Positions 1 to 8,545 of a stretch of DNA of 37,653 nucleotides are shown piece by piece. The notes under the pieces were generated by a model. It saw nothing but the letters and a program-made list of their open reading frames with translations. It was not told the DNA's origin and did not search any database. Made by a program: the position numbers and the translations under genes. The stretch's first letter is position 1. Every line of letters starts with the position of its first letter. The DNA is from Lentimicrobiaceae bacterium. Its GTDB lineage: Bacteria > Bacteroidota > Bacteroidia > Bacteroidales > F082. The stretch is taken from positions 1 to 37,653 of the forward strand of contig PANC01000022.1 of NCBI GenBank assembly GCA_002708315.1, read 5' to 3'.

Positions 1-2124
1 AATGTTCGTGGATTTAACCAAAGACATGTGGCTGTTATGATAAACGGTATTCCTGTCAATGATATGGAGAATGGTTGGGTTTATTGGTCAAACTGGGCTG
101 GTCTCGGAGATGCTACAAGAACAATCCAAGTTCAAAGAGGTCTTGGTGCTTCTAAGCTAGCAATTAACTCTGTTGGTGGTACTGTAAATATTATTACAAA
201 AACTACTGACATGAACAAAGGTGGGTCTTTAAAAATGGAAGCTACAGATTTTGGTCGTTTCAAAACCACTTTGGCTTTATCAACAGGTAAATTGAAAAGC
301 GGAACTGCAGTAACATTTGTTGGATCTAGAACATTTGGTACTGGATACATTGATGCTACATGGGCTGACGCATGGTCATATTTCCTTTCTGTTAGTCAAG
401 ATGTAGGTAAAGACCATCAACTTGTTTTAACAGTAATTGGTGCACCTCAGCAACATGGCCAGCGAGACGGTTATTACATGCTTGATTCAGCTAAATATGA
501 AAAATATGGTACTAAATACACTCAAAACTGGGGATATCGTGGAGGTGAAGTTTTGAATGAGCGTGTGAATTATTATCATAAGCCTCAGATGGCGCTAAAC
601 TGGTATTGGACTATAAATGAAAAAGCCTTCTTAGCTACATCAGCTTATCTATCGTTCGGAAACGGTGGTGGATCTGGTCCTTTAGGTTATGGCAGTTATT
701 TAAATGGTAATCAGTATAGTGGTTATTATAAATATGAGCCTCCACAAACTGCAAGTGGACAATATGATTGGGATCAAATGGCTGATATTAACGCAAACGA
801 AGATATGTACTCGGTTAGAGATGGTGATACAACTTGGGTTCCGGCAGGTGAATCAAAACATATTATCCGAAATAGTGTAAACAATCACCTATGGATGGGA
901 GTTTTATCAACACTTACATATAACTTAAGTGATAACCTAGTTTTAACAGCCGGTCTTGATAGCCGTTACTACGAAGGTGAACATTATCGCGAAGTACGCG
1001 ATCTGATTGGTGGTGATTATTGGTCAGATAAAGCCTTTGGGCAGACGAAAGTTGGTGACAAGATTGCTTATTGGAATGATGGTATCGTAACCTATGGAGG
1101 TATTTTTACTCAGCTAGAGTATTCAAAAGGAAATTTTGATGCATTTGTTACAGGAACAGTTTCAAATACATGGACTGCTCGTATTGATTATTATAATTAC
1201 ACTCCAGGAACTGGTGAAAAAAGCGAGACCTTATCAAATATGGGATACAATGCTAAGATTGGTGCCAACTATAACCTAAACGAAAAGAATAACATTTTTG
1301 TTAACGCAGGTTACTATTCAAGGGTTCCATTCTTTAGGTTTATGTTCCTTAATTATAGAAATGACGTTAATCCGGATCTGCAAAATGAAAGTATTATGGC
1401 TGCAGAGTTAGGTTATGGATTTAAATCTAAAAAATTCAGCGCACAATTCAATGCTTATTATTCAGTATGGGATGACATTTCTGTATTAACCTCTTTCCAA
1501 GCTGATAATGGTGCAAATGTAAATGTGTTCATGTCAGACCTTAAAGAAGTTCATACCGGTATTGAACTAAATGCAAACTATGCTGCCACTCGTTGGTTAG
1601 GCATTGGTGGTTTACTAACAATAGGTGATTGGACATATGCCAATGATCCAGAGGCACAATTATTTGATGATGAATCCCTTGAACCAATAGGAACAGGAAC
1701 TTTATACACTAAAGATTTAAAAGTTCCTAATCAACCTCAAACGATGGCAGGATTATTCTTAAATATTCAAGCGACTAAGAGTATAGATTTCGGTCTAAAC
1801 TACCTGTATTATGCAGATATTTATGCTGATTTTACTCCTGAGGATCGCGATACAGAAGCTGACAGAGCGCAATCATGGAAACTTCCTAACTACGGAACAA
1901 CAGACTTTCGTTTTGGATGGAGATTCCAAGTTGCAGGTCTTGATTCATACTTTAACATGAATATATACAACCTATTTAATGTTGAAGCACTTGTGGAAGC
2001 AGAAGATAAACAAGTAAAAATTGAGAATGCTGCCGGTGATGTTATTGGATACGAGCATACATTTAAAAAAGGGTTCTGGAATTGGGGTCGTAACTTTAAC
2101 TTTGCTCTTAAAGTTAATTTCTAA
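1..2124 (+). CDS. TonB-dependent outer-membrane receptor, 5' truncated by the window edge
   Basis: The frame is open from base 1, so the gene begins before the window; the GTG at 28 is an internal valine, not a start. The first visible residues (NVRGFNQRH, then VAVMINGIPVNDMENG) are the TonB plug domain in the form common in Bacteroidota, and SVGGTVNIITK is the conserved end of the plug. The remaining roughly 600 residues alternate short aromatic strands and polar loops, as expected for the 22-strand barrel, and end in ALKVNF with a terminal Phe, the usual signal for outer-membrane insertion. The missing part should contain the signal peptide and probably a carboxypeptidase-regulatory-like domain. 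Such receptors import a bound ligand using TonB-ExbBD energy. No SusD partner follows; the next gene is separated by a strong terminator. The ligand cannot be deduced. Confidence 0.93.
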   Translation, partial: NVRGFNQRHVAVMINGIPVNDMENGWVYWSNWAGLGDATRTIQVQRGLGASKLAINSVGGTVNIITKTTDMNKGGSLKMEATDFGRFKTTLALSTGKLKSGTAVTFVGSRTFGTGYIDATWADAWSYFLSVSQDVGKDHQLVLTVIGAPQQHGQRDGYYMLDSAKYEKYGTKYTQNWGYRGGEVLNERVNYYHKPQMALNWYWTINEKAFLATSAYLSFGNGGGSGPLGYGSYLNGNQYSGYYKYEPPQTASGQYDWDQMADINANEDMYSVRDGDTTWVPAGESKHIIRNSVNNHLWMGVLSTLTYNLSDNLVLTAGLDSRYYEGEHYREVRDLIGGDYWSDKAFGQTKVGDKIAYWNDGIVTYGGIFTQLEYSKGNFDAFVTGTVSNTWTARIDYYNYTPGTGEKSETLSNMGYNAKIGANYNLNEKNNIFVNAGYYSRVPFFRFMFLNYRNDVNPDLQNESIMAAELGYGFKSKKFSAQFNAYYSVWDDISVLTSFQADNGANVNVFMSDLKEVHTGIELNANYAATRWLGIGGLLTIGDWTYANDPEAQLFDDESLEPIGTGTLYTKDLKVPNQPQTMAGLFLNIQATKSIDFGLNYLYYADIYADFTPEDRDTEADRAQSWKLPNYGTTDFRFGWRFQVAGLDSYFNMNIYNLFNVEALVEAEDKQVKIENAAGDVIGYEHTFKKGFWNWGRNFNFALKVNF

Positions 2125-2141
2125 TACCAATTTAGATCTAG

Positions 2142-2175
2142 AAAAAAGCCTTCCAATATTTGGAGGGCTTTTTTT
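2142..2175 (+). terminator. Rho-independent terminator of the TonB receptor gene
   Basis: A 9-bp stem GCCTTCCAA / TTGGAGGGC (one G-T pair) with a 3-base loop is preceded by six A and followed by seven T, starting 17 bases after the stop codon. It separates the receptor from the phosphodiesterase gene. Confidence 0.9.
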
Positions 2176-2208
2176 ATTTTTACACTTTTTAATAAGTATT
2201 TAGATTAA

Positions 2209-3435
2209 ATGAAATATAAACTATCAATGAGCATTACTCTAGTAGTAATAACTATGTTTCTTGGATGTCACAACATTCCGGGAAAACATACAGAACAACC
2301 ATACTTAATAGTATTATCTTTGGATGGATTTAGATGGGATTATCCTGAAAAGGCATACACACCAACTTTGGATTCACTTGCAAATGCTGGATCTAGAGCA
2401 GAATCTATTATTCCATGTTTTCCTACCAAAACGTTTCCAAACCATTATTCAATAGCAACTGGATTGTACCCAGATAACCATGGCCTTGTTTTAAATAACT
2501 TTTATGCAACCGATTTAAAAAGAGAATACTCAGTTTATAAGCGTGAAACTGTGCAAGATGGTGCTTTTTATGGCGGAACGCCAATCTGGAATGCTGCGGA
2601 AAGTAATGGCATAAAATCAGCAACAATGTTCTGGGTAGGCTCAGCTGCGGATATTAATGATAGTAAGCCTTCAATTTGGATGGAATATAATAAACAATTA
2701 TCTCTTGACTCCAGAATTGACACATTGGTTAATTGGCTGACACTCCCTGAGAATATTAGGCCCCATTTTATCATGTGGTACTACTATGAGCCTGATACAC
2801 AAGGACACATACATGGCCCAAATAGCCCACAGGTAATAGAGGAGATAGAAAAACTCGATGATTTTCTTAGCCAGTTTTTCACGGCAATGAGGAAACTACC
2901 AGAATTTGATAAGCTTAATTTCATAATTACTTCTGATCATGGCATGTCTGAGATTTCCTTGGAAAGAGAAATCTTCATAGATCATCTAGTTGACACATCC
3001 CTTATTGAATTTGTGGATGGAGGAAATCCCATTATGAATATCAAAGCAAAAGAGGGCAAGACAGATGAAGTCTATCAAATGTTGTTGAATTCAGGAACAA
3101 ATCTTAAAGCCTGGAAACACGGGCAACTGCCAGACCATTTAAATTATGGAAAAAACATACGTACTCAAGATATAACTGTAGTAGCAGATAGCAGCTGGAG
3201 CATAGGATTTTCATGGCAGAAATATGACGGCAAAGGTACACATGGCTACGATAATAGCATAAGGGATATGCATTCAATATTCTATGCATCAGGTCCTGCC
3301 TTCAAGAGTAATTATCTACACCCTCAATTTAATAACATCGATATTTATCCGTTAATGGGAAGGATACTCGACATTGAGTTACCTGCTAATGACGGAAATA
3401 TGGATAATGTTATTGAGATTCTTAAAGTAAATTGA
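2209..3435 (+). CDS. ENPP-type nucleotide pyrophosphatase/phosphodiesterase lipoprotein (alkaline phosphatase superfamily)
   Basis: A 408-residue enzyme expected to hydrolyse phosphodiester or pyrophosphate bonds outside the cytoplasm. The N-terminus is a lipoprotein signal ending in FLGC with Cys20 as lipid anchor. The metal site of the family is complete: Asp39 in LSLDGFRWD, Thr75 as the likely nucleophile in PTKTFPNHYS, Asp196 and His200 in DTQGHIHGP, Asp243-His244 in TSDHGMS, and a late His in GKGTHGYD. Length and motif order match bacterial ENPP homologues. The stop is one base before the start of the PhoD-like gene, so the two are probably co-transcribed and may act together in scavenging phosphate from organic esters. 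Substrate (nucleotide, phospholipid headgroup or other) cannot be told from sequence. Confidence 0.92.
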   Translation: MKYKLSMSITLVVITMFLGCHNIPGKHTEQPYLIVLSLDGFRWDYPEKAYTPTLDSLANAGSRAESIIPCFPTKTFPNHYSIATGLYPDNHGLVLNNFYATDLKREYSVYKRETVQDGAFYGGTPIWNAAESNGIKSATMFWVGSAADINDSKPSIWMEYNKQLSLDSRIDTLVNWLTLPENIRPHFIMWYYYEPDTQGHIHGPNSPQVIEEIEKLDDFLSQFFTAMRKLPEFDKLNFIITSDHGMSEISLEREIFIDHLVDTSLIEFVDGGNPIMNIKAKEGKTDEVYQMLLNSGTNLKAWKHGQLPDHLNYGKNIRTQDITVVADSSWSIGFSWQKYDGKGTHGYDNSIRDMHSIFYASGPAFKSNYLHPQFNNIDIYPLMGRILDIELPANDGNMDNVIEILKVN

Positions 3436-3436
3436 T

Positions 3437-4765
3437 ATGAAATCTAGAATAACCCTTATTGCAATAATCACGGTATTAAATACCATGATAGGCATATCTC
3501 AAAATGAGTTACTACAATCAGGCCCAATGGTGGGTTACAGTGAAATGCTAGAAGCTGCAGTATGGGTGCAGACAAAAAAAGCAGCATCGGTTACAATGAA
3601 ATATTGGGATGCTGAAAAGAGCAATAAAAAATATACGTCAAATATTTTTAAAACCAAAAAGGATGATGCATTTACGGCTCTGTTAATTGCTGATTCTCTG
3701 ACTCCTGGCAATAAATATTTTTACGACATATATATAGACGATGAGGAGATTATATTGCCCTATGAAACATCTTTTCAAACACAATCCATATGGAAATGGA
3801 GAAGTGATCCTCCCAACTTCAGTTTTGTTATGGGAAGTTGTGCTTACATAAATGAAGATAGATATGACCGTCCTGGAAAAAGGTATGGCGATGGTTACCA
3901 GATATTTAATAGTATGTTGAAACTTAATCCATACTTTATGTTGTGGCTAGGCGATAATGTCTATTTAAGAGAACCCGATTGGAATAGTAAAACAGGAATA
4001 CAACACAGATATACCCATTCAAGATCTACACCTGAAATGCAAGCATTTCTTGCGTCAACGCACAACTATGCTATATTAGATGACCATGACTTTGGTCCTA
4101 ATGACAGTGATAGGGGTTTTTGGAATAAAAATGAAAGCTTGAAAGCATTTGAATTATTCTGGGCTAATCCATCCTATGGTGTAGGAGATATAAGTGGTGC
4201 CATTACATTTTTTCAATGGGGAGATGCAGATTTCTTCTTACTTGATAATAGAACCTACAGAAGCCCAGACAAAAGAAAAACAGGAGAAAAGACACAGTTA
4301 GGTGAAGATCAACTACAATGGCTTTTTGACAACTTAAGTTCTAGCCATGGCACCTTTAAATTTGTTGTTATGGGAGGCCAATTCTTATCAACTTCCCCTA
4401 CTTATGAGTCTTATACAAACTATGGTTTTGATAAGGAAAGGAAAAGAATAATAAATTATATTTACGAAGAGAACATAAAAAATGTTGTATTTCTTACCGG
4501 AGATGTCCATTTTTCTGAATTGGCTGTTTTAAGGAAGAAAGGTATGCCAACTATCTGGGATATAACAAGTTCACCATTGAGTTCAGGAGTTAACACAAAA
4601 GCCAAGGAAAAAGATAATACCCTAAGGCTTGATGAATCTGTAATTATTGAGAGAAATTTTGCAGAATTAAAACTTTCGGGTACAATTGAAGAAAGAATTA
4701 TAGATATTACATATTTTGATGGCGATGGAAACAAAATATGGAATTATTCAATTTCTAGAGAATAG
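3437..4765 (+). CDS. PhoD-like alkaline phosphatase/phosphodiesterase (metallophosphatase)
   Basis: A 442-residue secreted phosphatase of the PhoD family. Residues 1-21 form a signal peptide (hydrophobic stretch ending near GISQ). A fibronectin-like N-terminal region of about 120 residues precedes the metallophosphatase core with GSC (133-135), WLGDNVY (170-176), LDDHDFGPNDSD (214-225), GGQFLS (313-318) and TGDVHFSEL (354-362), the standard PhoD metal-ligand motifs. In characterised PhoD enzymes the site holds Fe and Ca and cleaves phosphomonoesters and diesters. It starts one base after the ENPP-like gene, indicating translational coupling. It converges on aroC with a 9-base gap and I see no terminator hairpin between them. 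I saw no Pho box, but Bacteroidota operators are poorly defined. Confidence 0.92.
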   Translation: MKSRITLIAIITVLNTMIGISQNELLQSGPMVGYSEMLEAAVWVQTKKAASVTMKYWDAEKSNKKYTSNIFKTKKDDAFTALLIADSLTPGNKYFYDIYIDDEEIILPYETSFQTQSIWKWRSDPPNFSFVMGSCAYINEDRYDRPGKRYGDGYQIFNSMLKLNPYFMLWLGDNVYLREPDWNSKTGIQHRYTHSRSTPEMQAFLASTHNYAILDDHDFGPNDSDRGFWNKNESLKAFELFWANPSYGVGDISGAITFFQWGDADFFLLDNRTYRSPDKRKTGEKTQLGEDQLQWLFDNLSSSHGTFKFVVMGGQFLSTSPTYESYTNYGFDKERKRIINYIYEENIKNVVFLTGDVHFSELAVLRKKGMPTIWDITSSPLSSGVNTKAKEKDNTLRLDESVIIERNFAELKLSGTIEERIIDITYFDGDGNKIWNYSISRE

Positions 4766-4774
4766 TATTATCGT

Positions 4775-5866
4775 CTAAAGGAAATTCTCAAGCTTAGAGG
4801 ATGAATTCTGAATTAGATGGTCAGCCAATACAAGCGCTGCCATAGCTTCTACAATAGGCACAGCTCTTGGGACAACACATACATCATGTCGGCCTTTGGG
4901 GTTTATAATCGATTTCTTACCAGACTTATCTACAGTTTCCTGATCCAACATAATAGATGCTACTGGTTTAAAAGCAGCACTAAAGTAAATATCCTCACCA
5001 TTTGATATGCCTCCTTGTATACCGCCCGAATTATTCGTCTTTGTACGAATCCTCCCGTCAGTAAAGTAAAATTCATCATTCAATTCTGAGCCATACATTT
5101 CTGCCGATTTAGAACCACTTCCAATGTTAAATGCCTTAACAGCATTGATACCTAAAATAGCATGTCCCAAATCAGCACTCAATTTATTAAATACAGGCTC
5201 ACCTAGTCCTGGAGGAAGGTTTTTGATAATACATGTAACTTCTCCACCCAGTGTATCTCCTTTCTGGCCAGTTTGTGTAATTAAACTAATCATCTTATCA
5301 CTGGTCTTATTATCTGGGCACCTTACATCTGAGTTCTCAGTATTATTCAAGTCATAACATGAATATTCTTCTTGCAAATAAATACTTCCTATTCGATTTA
5401 CAAATGCAGTGATAGTTATTCCCACCTTGTTCAGGAATAGTTTTGCAATTGCACCTCCAGCAACCCTAGAGAGAGTTTCACGAGCTGAAGACCTGCCACC
5501 ACCTGATGCATCTCTTATTCCATATTTAGCATCCCAAGTATAGTCAGCATGTGACGGTCGATAAGTATTTTCAATTGATTTATAATCTTCGGGTCTAAAA
5601 TCCTTATTTCGCACCATGAAGGCAATCGGAGTACCAAGAGAAATACCATCTTTTAATCCTGATAGAAACTCTACTTGGTCTGGTTCATCACGAGATGAAA
5701 CTATCTTAGATTGGCCTGGTCGTCGTCGAGCAAGTTCTTGTTTAATAAAATCAAAGTCTATTTCTAACCCTGCAGGCAGACCATCTAGTATTCCACCAAT
5801 AGCCTTCCCATGAGATTCGCCAAATGTTGTTAGAGTTAGATTTCTTCCGAATATATTACCTGACAT
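4775..5866 (-). CDS. aroC: Chorismate synthase
   Basis: A 363-residue cytoplasmic enzyme that converts 5-enolpyruvylshikimate 3-phosphate to chorismate, the last common step to aromatic amino acids, folate and quinones, using reduced FMN as a catalyst. Signature motifs are all present: GNIFGRNLTLTTFGESHG at the N-terminus, the RRRPGQS segment, the RPSHADYTW segment, DASGGGRSSARET (FMN/substrate loop) and GISNGEDIYF near the C-terminus. Length matches the family. It stands alone, convergent with the PhoD-like gene and 131 bases downstream of the DUF349 gene; no other shikimate-pathway gene is nearby. Confidence 0.98.
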   Translation of the reverse strand: MSGNIFGRNLTLTTFGESHGKAIGGILDGLPAGLEIDFDFIKQELARRRPGQSKIVSSRDEPDQVEFLSGLKDGISLGTPIAFMVRNKDFRPEDYKSIENTYRPSHADYTWDAKYGIRDASGGGRSSARETLSRVAGGAIAKLFLNKVGITITAFVNRIGSIYLQEEYSCYDLNNTENSDVRCPDNKTSDKMISLITQTGQKGDTLGGEVTCIIKNLPPGLGEPVFNKLSADLGHAILGINAVKAFNIGSGSKSAEMYGSELNDEFYFTDGRIRTKTNNSGGIQGGISNGEDIYFSAAFKPVASIMLDQETVDKSGKKSIINPKGRHDVCVVPRAVPIVEAMAALVLADHLIQNSSSKLENFL

Positions 5867-5997
5867 TGATTAGGTTTTTTATAACTCAAATAATTATTTT
5901 TTTAACTGTATTAATGAAATCGTAGTCATTTATCTCATTGGCAGATTAGAAGCGGTTTATTATTGAATCAATAATTCAAATAACGAATGATAATTAA

Positions 5998-8292
5998 TTA
6001 CTCCGCATCTAGCATTCTTAAGCGAGCTTTTAGCGCATCTATTTCTCCTTTAGCTTTTTGGATTTTTCTTTCAAATTCTTCCTTAAGTTTATTTGATTGT
6101 TTTGAGGATGAAAAGAAACCAATATTGTTTTCCCAAACACCGAGATCTTCTTTCATCTTTCTGACCTTACCAGATATAAATGCTCTCTCCTTAGATATTC
6201 TCTTACCAGCATCTGGACTTGATTTCAGTAAATCAACTTTATTCTTGAAATCACTTGCTGAAAGTTCAGTCTTGTTTACATCCATCTTAGAAATAAGTTC
6301 ATCAATTGCTGACCTGTACTCATTTTGAACTTTCTCTTTATCTTTAAAGGGAACAAATCCTATTTCCATCCATTGTTTTTGAAATTCTTTCAATGCTGTA
6401 AGGTTAGAATCTTTATCTTTTGTAACCTTAAAGCTTGCTACATTCTTAACAAGATCCTTCTTCTTCTTCAAATTATCATCCTCTGATGCATGAATTCCTT
6501 TAAAATGTGAGGACTTTCGGTTAAAAAATTCATCACACATTGCTCTGAATCTTTTCCATATTTTATCAGAATATTTACGTGGTACTGGGCCAATAGCTTT
6601 CCATTCCTTTTGCAAGTTAATTAGTTCTTTTGTTGCCTTACTCCAATCGCTACTACCTTTAAACTCTTCAGCCTTTGTAATTATCTCTAGTTTTAGGTTA
6701 TAATTGTTTAGCTGTTGTTCCTTGAGTTCACTTAAATACTCACGCTTGGAGCCAAAAAATGAATCGAGATAACCTTTGAACGTGCTCCATATTTCATCAT
6801 TCTTAGATTTTGGAGCCCTCCCAATTGTTTTCCATAACTTAAGCAGTTCATTCATCTTGTTTGTTGATGACTGCCATCCTTTTAGAGTTTCAACAGGTTC
6901 ATCTGCAATTTCTTTTGCTCTATCGCATAACGCAAGCTTTGCAGTGTAATTACCCTGCTGCTGATCTTGTAATTCTTTGTAATATTCCTTACGTCTTTGG
7001 TTAATTTTTTCAGTGGTAGCTTTGAACCTCTCCCAAACATCTTCTTTTACATCAGAAGGTACTGGACCTATTTCTCGCCATTTATCATGGTAATGTTGGA
7101 GGAGTTTAAAGGATTTTAATATGGATTTTTCAACTAATAGTTTTTCTGCATTCTCGCACAAAACGATCTTAGCTTCCATGTTCTTTTTAAGGTCAAGATC
7201 ACGCAACTCTCTATTTATCCTAACCTTGTCAAAAAATTTCTCCACAAGAAAATGGTAGCTTTGCCACAAATTTCTTAAATCAGAAGCAGGAACCATACCA
7301 ATAGCTTTCCATCTATCTTGAAGAGATCTAAACTCATCGTAAGTTTTCTTTAACGTTTCTTCAGAGTTTACTAAATTCTTTAGCTCCTCGAGAAGATCAT
7401 GTTTAAGTTGCAGATTTATTTTCTTTTGCTTCTCAAGGTCTTGTGAAAACTTTAATTTATTATTTCTATATACTGACAATGCCGCATCGAACCTTACCTG
7501 CAAAGGGTCAGCCTTATGCTCAAAATCTTCTTCCTTACCACCAGAGGAAATGAAATCCCTTAATGCAGCATCGTTTTCTTCCTTGGTGAATTGATAAAAC
7601 GCAGCATTTATTTTTGATACCTGTCCTTTTATTATGGATATGTCCTTTTCCTTAACAACATTCTCCATTATTTCGACCAACTCCTGCTTATTGAAGTGCT
7701 CAATATCTGCATCATTGTACGTAACATTAGATCCATCACCATTCTTTTCATGAAGCATTAAAATGATACTTTCTTTTTCTTCACCACTAATCTGCTTTTC
7801 AGATGATTTACTCTTGGTTTTACTTTTGGATTTAGCCTCTGGCTTACTCATGTCTGAGTCAATAGCCACTGATTTTTTGTCAGTTTTTTTGCTTGTATCC
7901 GCACTTATGTCGCCTGTTGTCTTTTCAGTAGACTTCTTTTCAGCGACAGTAGTTTTAGACTTGGGAACTACCTTCTTTGTCTCAACTTTAGTAGTTTTTG
8001 ATTTGGGAGCTACCTTCTTTGTCTTTGCTTTTGTCTCAACTTTAGTAGTTTTTGATTTAGGAGCTACCTTCTTTGTCTTTGCTTTTGTTTCAACTTTAGT
8101 AGTTTTTGATTTAGGAGCTACCTTCTTTGTCTTTGCTTTTGTTTCAGCTTTAGTAGTTTTTGATTTAGAAACTACCTTCTTTGTCTTTGCTTTCGTTTCA
8201 ACTTTAGTCTTAGTTGTTTTGGACTTCTCCTCCTGAACTTTTTTCTTTTTAGTCGGCTCAGGATTTTGAATTGGCTCAGCGTTATTTTCCAT
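5998..8292 (-). CDS. DUF349-repeat protein with a Lys/Thr-rich tandem-repeat N-terminus
   Basis: A 764-residue predicted cytoplasmic protein. Residues about 25-114 are a low-complexity basic tail made of an 18-residue unit (KSKTTKVETKAKTKKVAP) repeated about four times plus partial copies, followed by a Lys/Ser-rich linker. The rest is charged, helical and coiled-coil-like, with at least five DUF349 units, each centred on a W(K/R)xIGxxP motif: DRWKAIGMVP near residue 330, DKWREIGPVP near 408, KLWKTIGRAP near 488, KEWKAIGPVP near 567, and KQWMEIGFVP near 642, a spacing of about 78 residues. DUF349 proteins are widespread in Bacteroidota but have no settled function. The histone-H1-like tail suggests binding of nucleic acid or another polyanion; that is inference. 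Alone between aroC and the patatin gene. Confidence 0.88.
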   Translation of the reverse strand: MENNAEPIQNPEPTKKKKVQEEKSKTTKTKVETKAKTKKVVSKSKTTKAETKAKTKKVAPKSKTTKVETKAKTKKVAPKSKTTKVETKAKTKKVAPKSKTTKVETKKVVPKSKTTVAEKKSTEKTTGDISADTSKKTDKKSVAIDSDMSKPEAKSKSKTKSKSSEKQISGEEKESIILMLHEKNGDGSNVTYNDADIEHFNKQELVEIMENVVKEKDISIIKGQVSKINAAFYQFTKEENDAALRDFISSGGKEEDFEHKADPLQVRFDAALSVYRNNKLKFSQDLEKQKKINLQLKHDLLEELKNLVNSEETLKKTYDEFRSLQDRWKAIGMVPASDLRNLWQSYHFLVEKFFDKVRINRELRDLDLKKNMEAKIVLCENAEKLLVEKSILKSFKLLQHYHDKWREIGPVPSDVKEDVWERFKATTEKINQRRKEYYKELQDQQQGNYTAKLALCDRAKEIADEPVETLKGWQSSTNKMNELLKLWKTIGRAPKSKNDEIWSTFKGYLDSFFGSKREYLSELKEQQLNNYNLKLEIITKAEEFKGSSDWSKATKELINLQKEWKAIGPVPRKYSDKIWKRFRAMCDEFFNRKSSHFKGIHASEDDNLKKKKDLVKNVASFKVTKDKDSNLTALKEFQKQWMEIGFVPFKDKEKVQNEYRSAIDELISKMDVNKTELSASDFKNKVDLLKSSPDAGKRISKERAFISGKVRKMKEDLGVWENNIGFFSSSKQSNKLKEEFERKIQKAKGEIDALKARLRMLDAE
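7950..8222 (-). repeat. 54-bp in-frame tandem repeat within the DUF349 gene
   Basis: On the plus strand, copies begin at 7983, 8037, 8091 and 8145, each exactly 54 bases, with partial copies at about 7950-7982 and from 8199. Copies differ at only a few positions (for example GGGAGC versus AGGAGC). The unit encodes 18 residues, so gain or loss of a copy keeps the frame and changes only the length of the basic tail. Confidence 0.93.
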
Positions 8293-8545
8293 TATTATAT
8301 ATTTTTATTAGTCCGATATGCCATAATAGTAGCTACGGTTCACAGATTTTCTATTTGCTTTCTCTTATTGATAGCGACAACAAATTTAATAATAAATGTG
8401 TATTATAATAAGATTATTATCAAAATTGCATCAATGTTGGTTATAGTTAATGATCTGATAAAGACCTCAATTAAAAATTCATTATAGCAATATTTGATCA
8501 AATATAATTACTTTCTAAGTATGGTTTTAGAGGTAAGTAAAGAAA

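Noticed and set aside
2021-2203. A 60-codon plus-strand frame over the end of the TonB receptor gene
   Set aside because: It runs through the receptor's 3' end in another frame and across a strong terminator hairpin.
4462-4734. A 90-codon minus-strand frame within the PhoD-like gene
   Set aside because: Fully antisense to a well-supported enzyme, with no motif of its own.
5960-5974. TTATTGA-A-TCAATAA inverted repeat after the DUF349 gene as a terminator
   Set aside because: The stem is entirely A/T apart from one pair, the loop is one base and there is no T tract in the direction of transcription.
7950-8222. Possible CRISPR array because of regularly spaced repeats
   Set aside because: The 54-base units are contiguous, in frame with a protein and without unique spacers; no cas genes are nearby. 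The same applies to the 75-base units at 37436-37653.
7763-8236. A 157-codon open frame on the plus strand opposite the DUF349 N-terminus
   Set aside because: It is the antisense of the 54-bp repeats; the low-complexity Val/Phe/Ala composition is the mirror of the Lys/Thr codons, and no start signal or homology is apparent.
8266-8487. A 73-codon hydrophobic open frame on the plus strand
   Set aside because: It overlaps the start of the DUF349 gene on the other strand, and its Ile/Leu/Val/Tyr-rich content is what AT-rich non-coding DNA yields; no promoter or ribosome-binding support was found.
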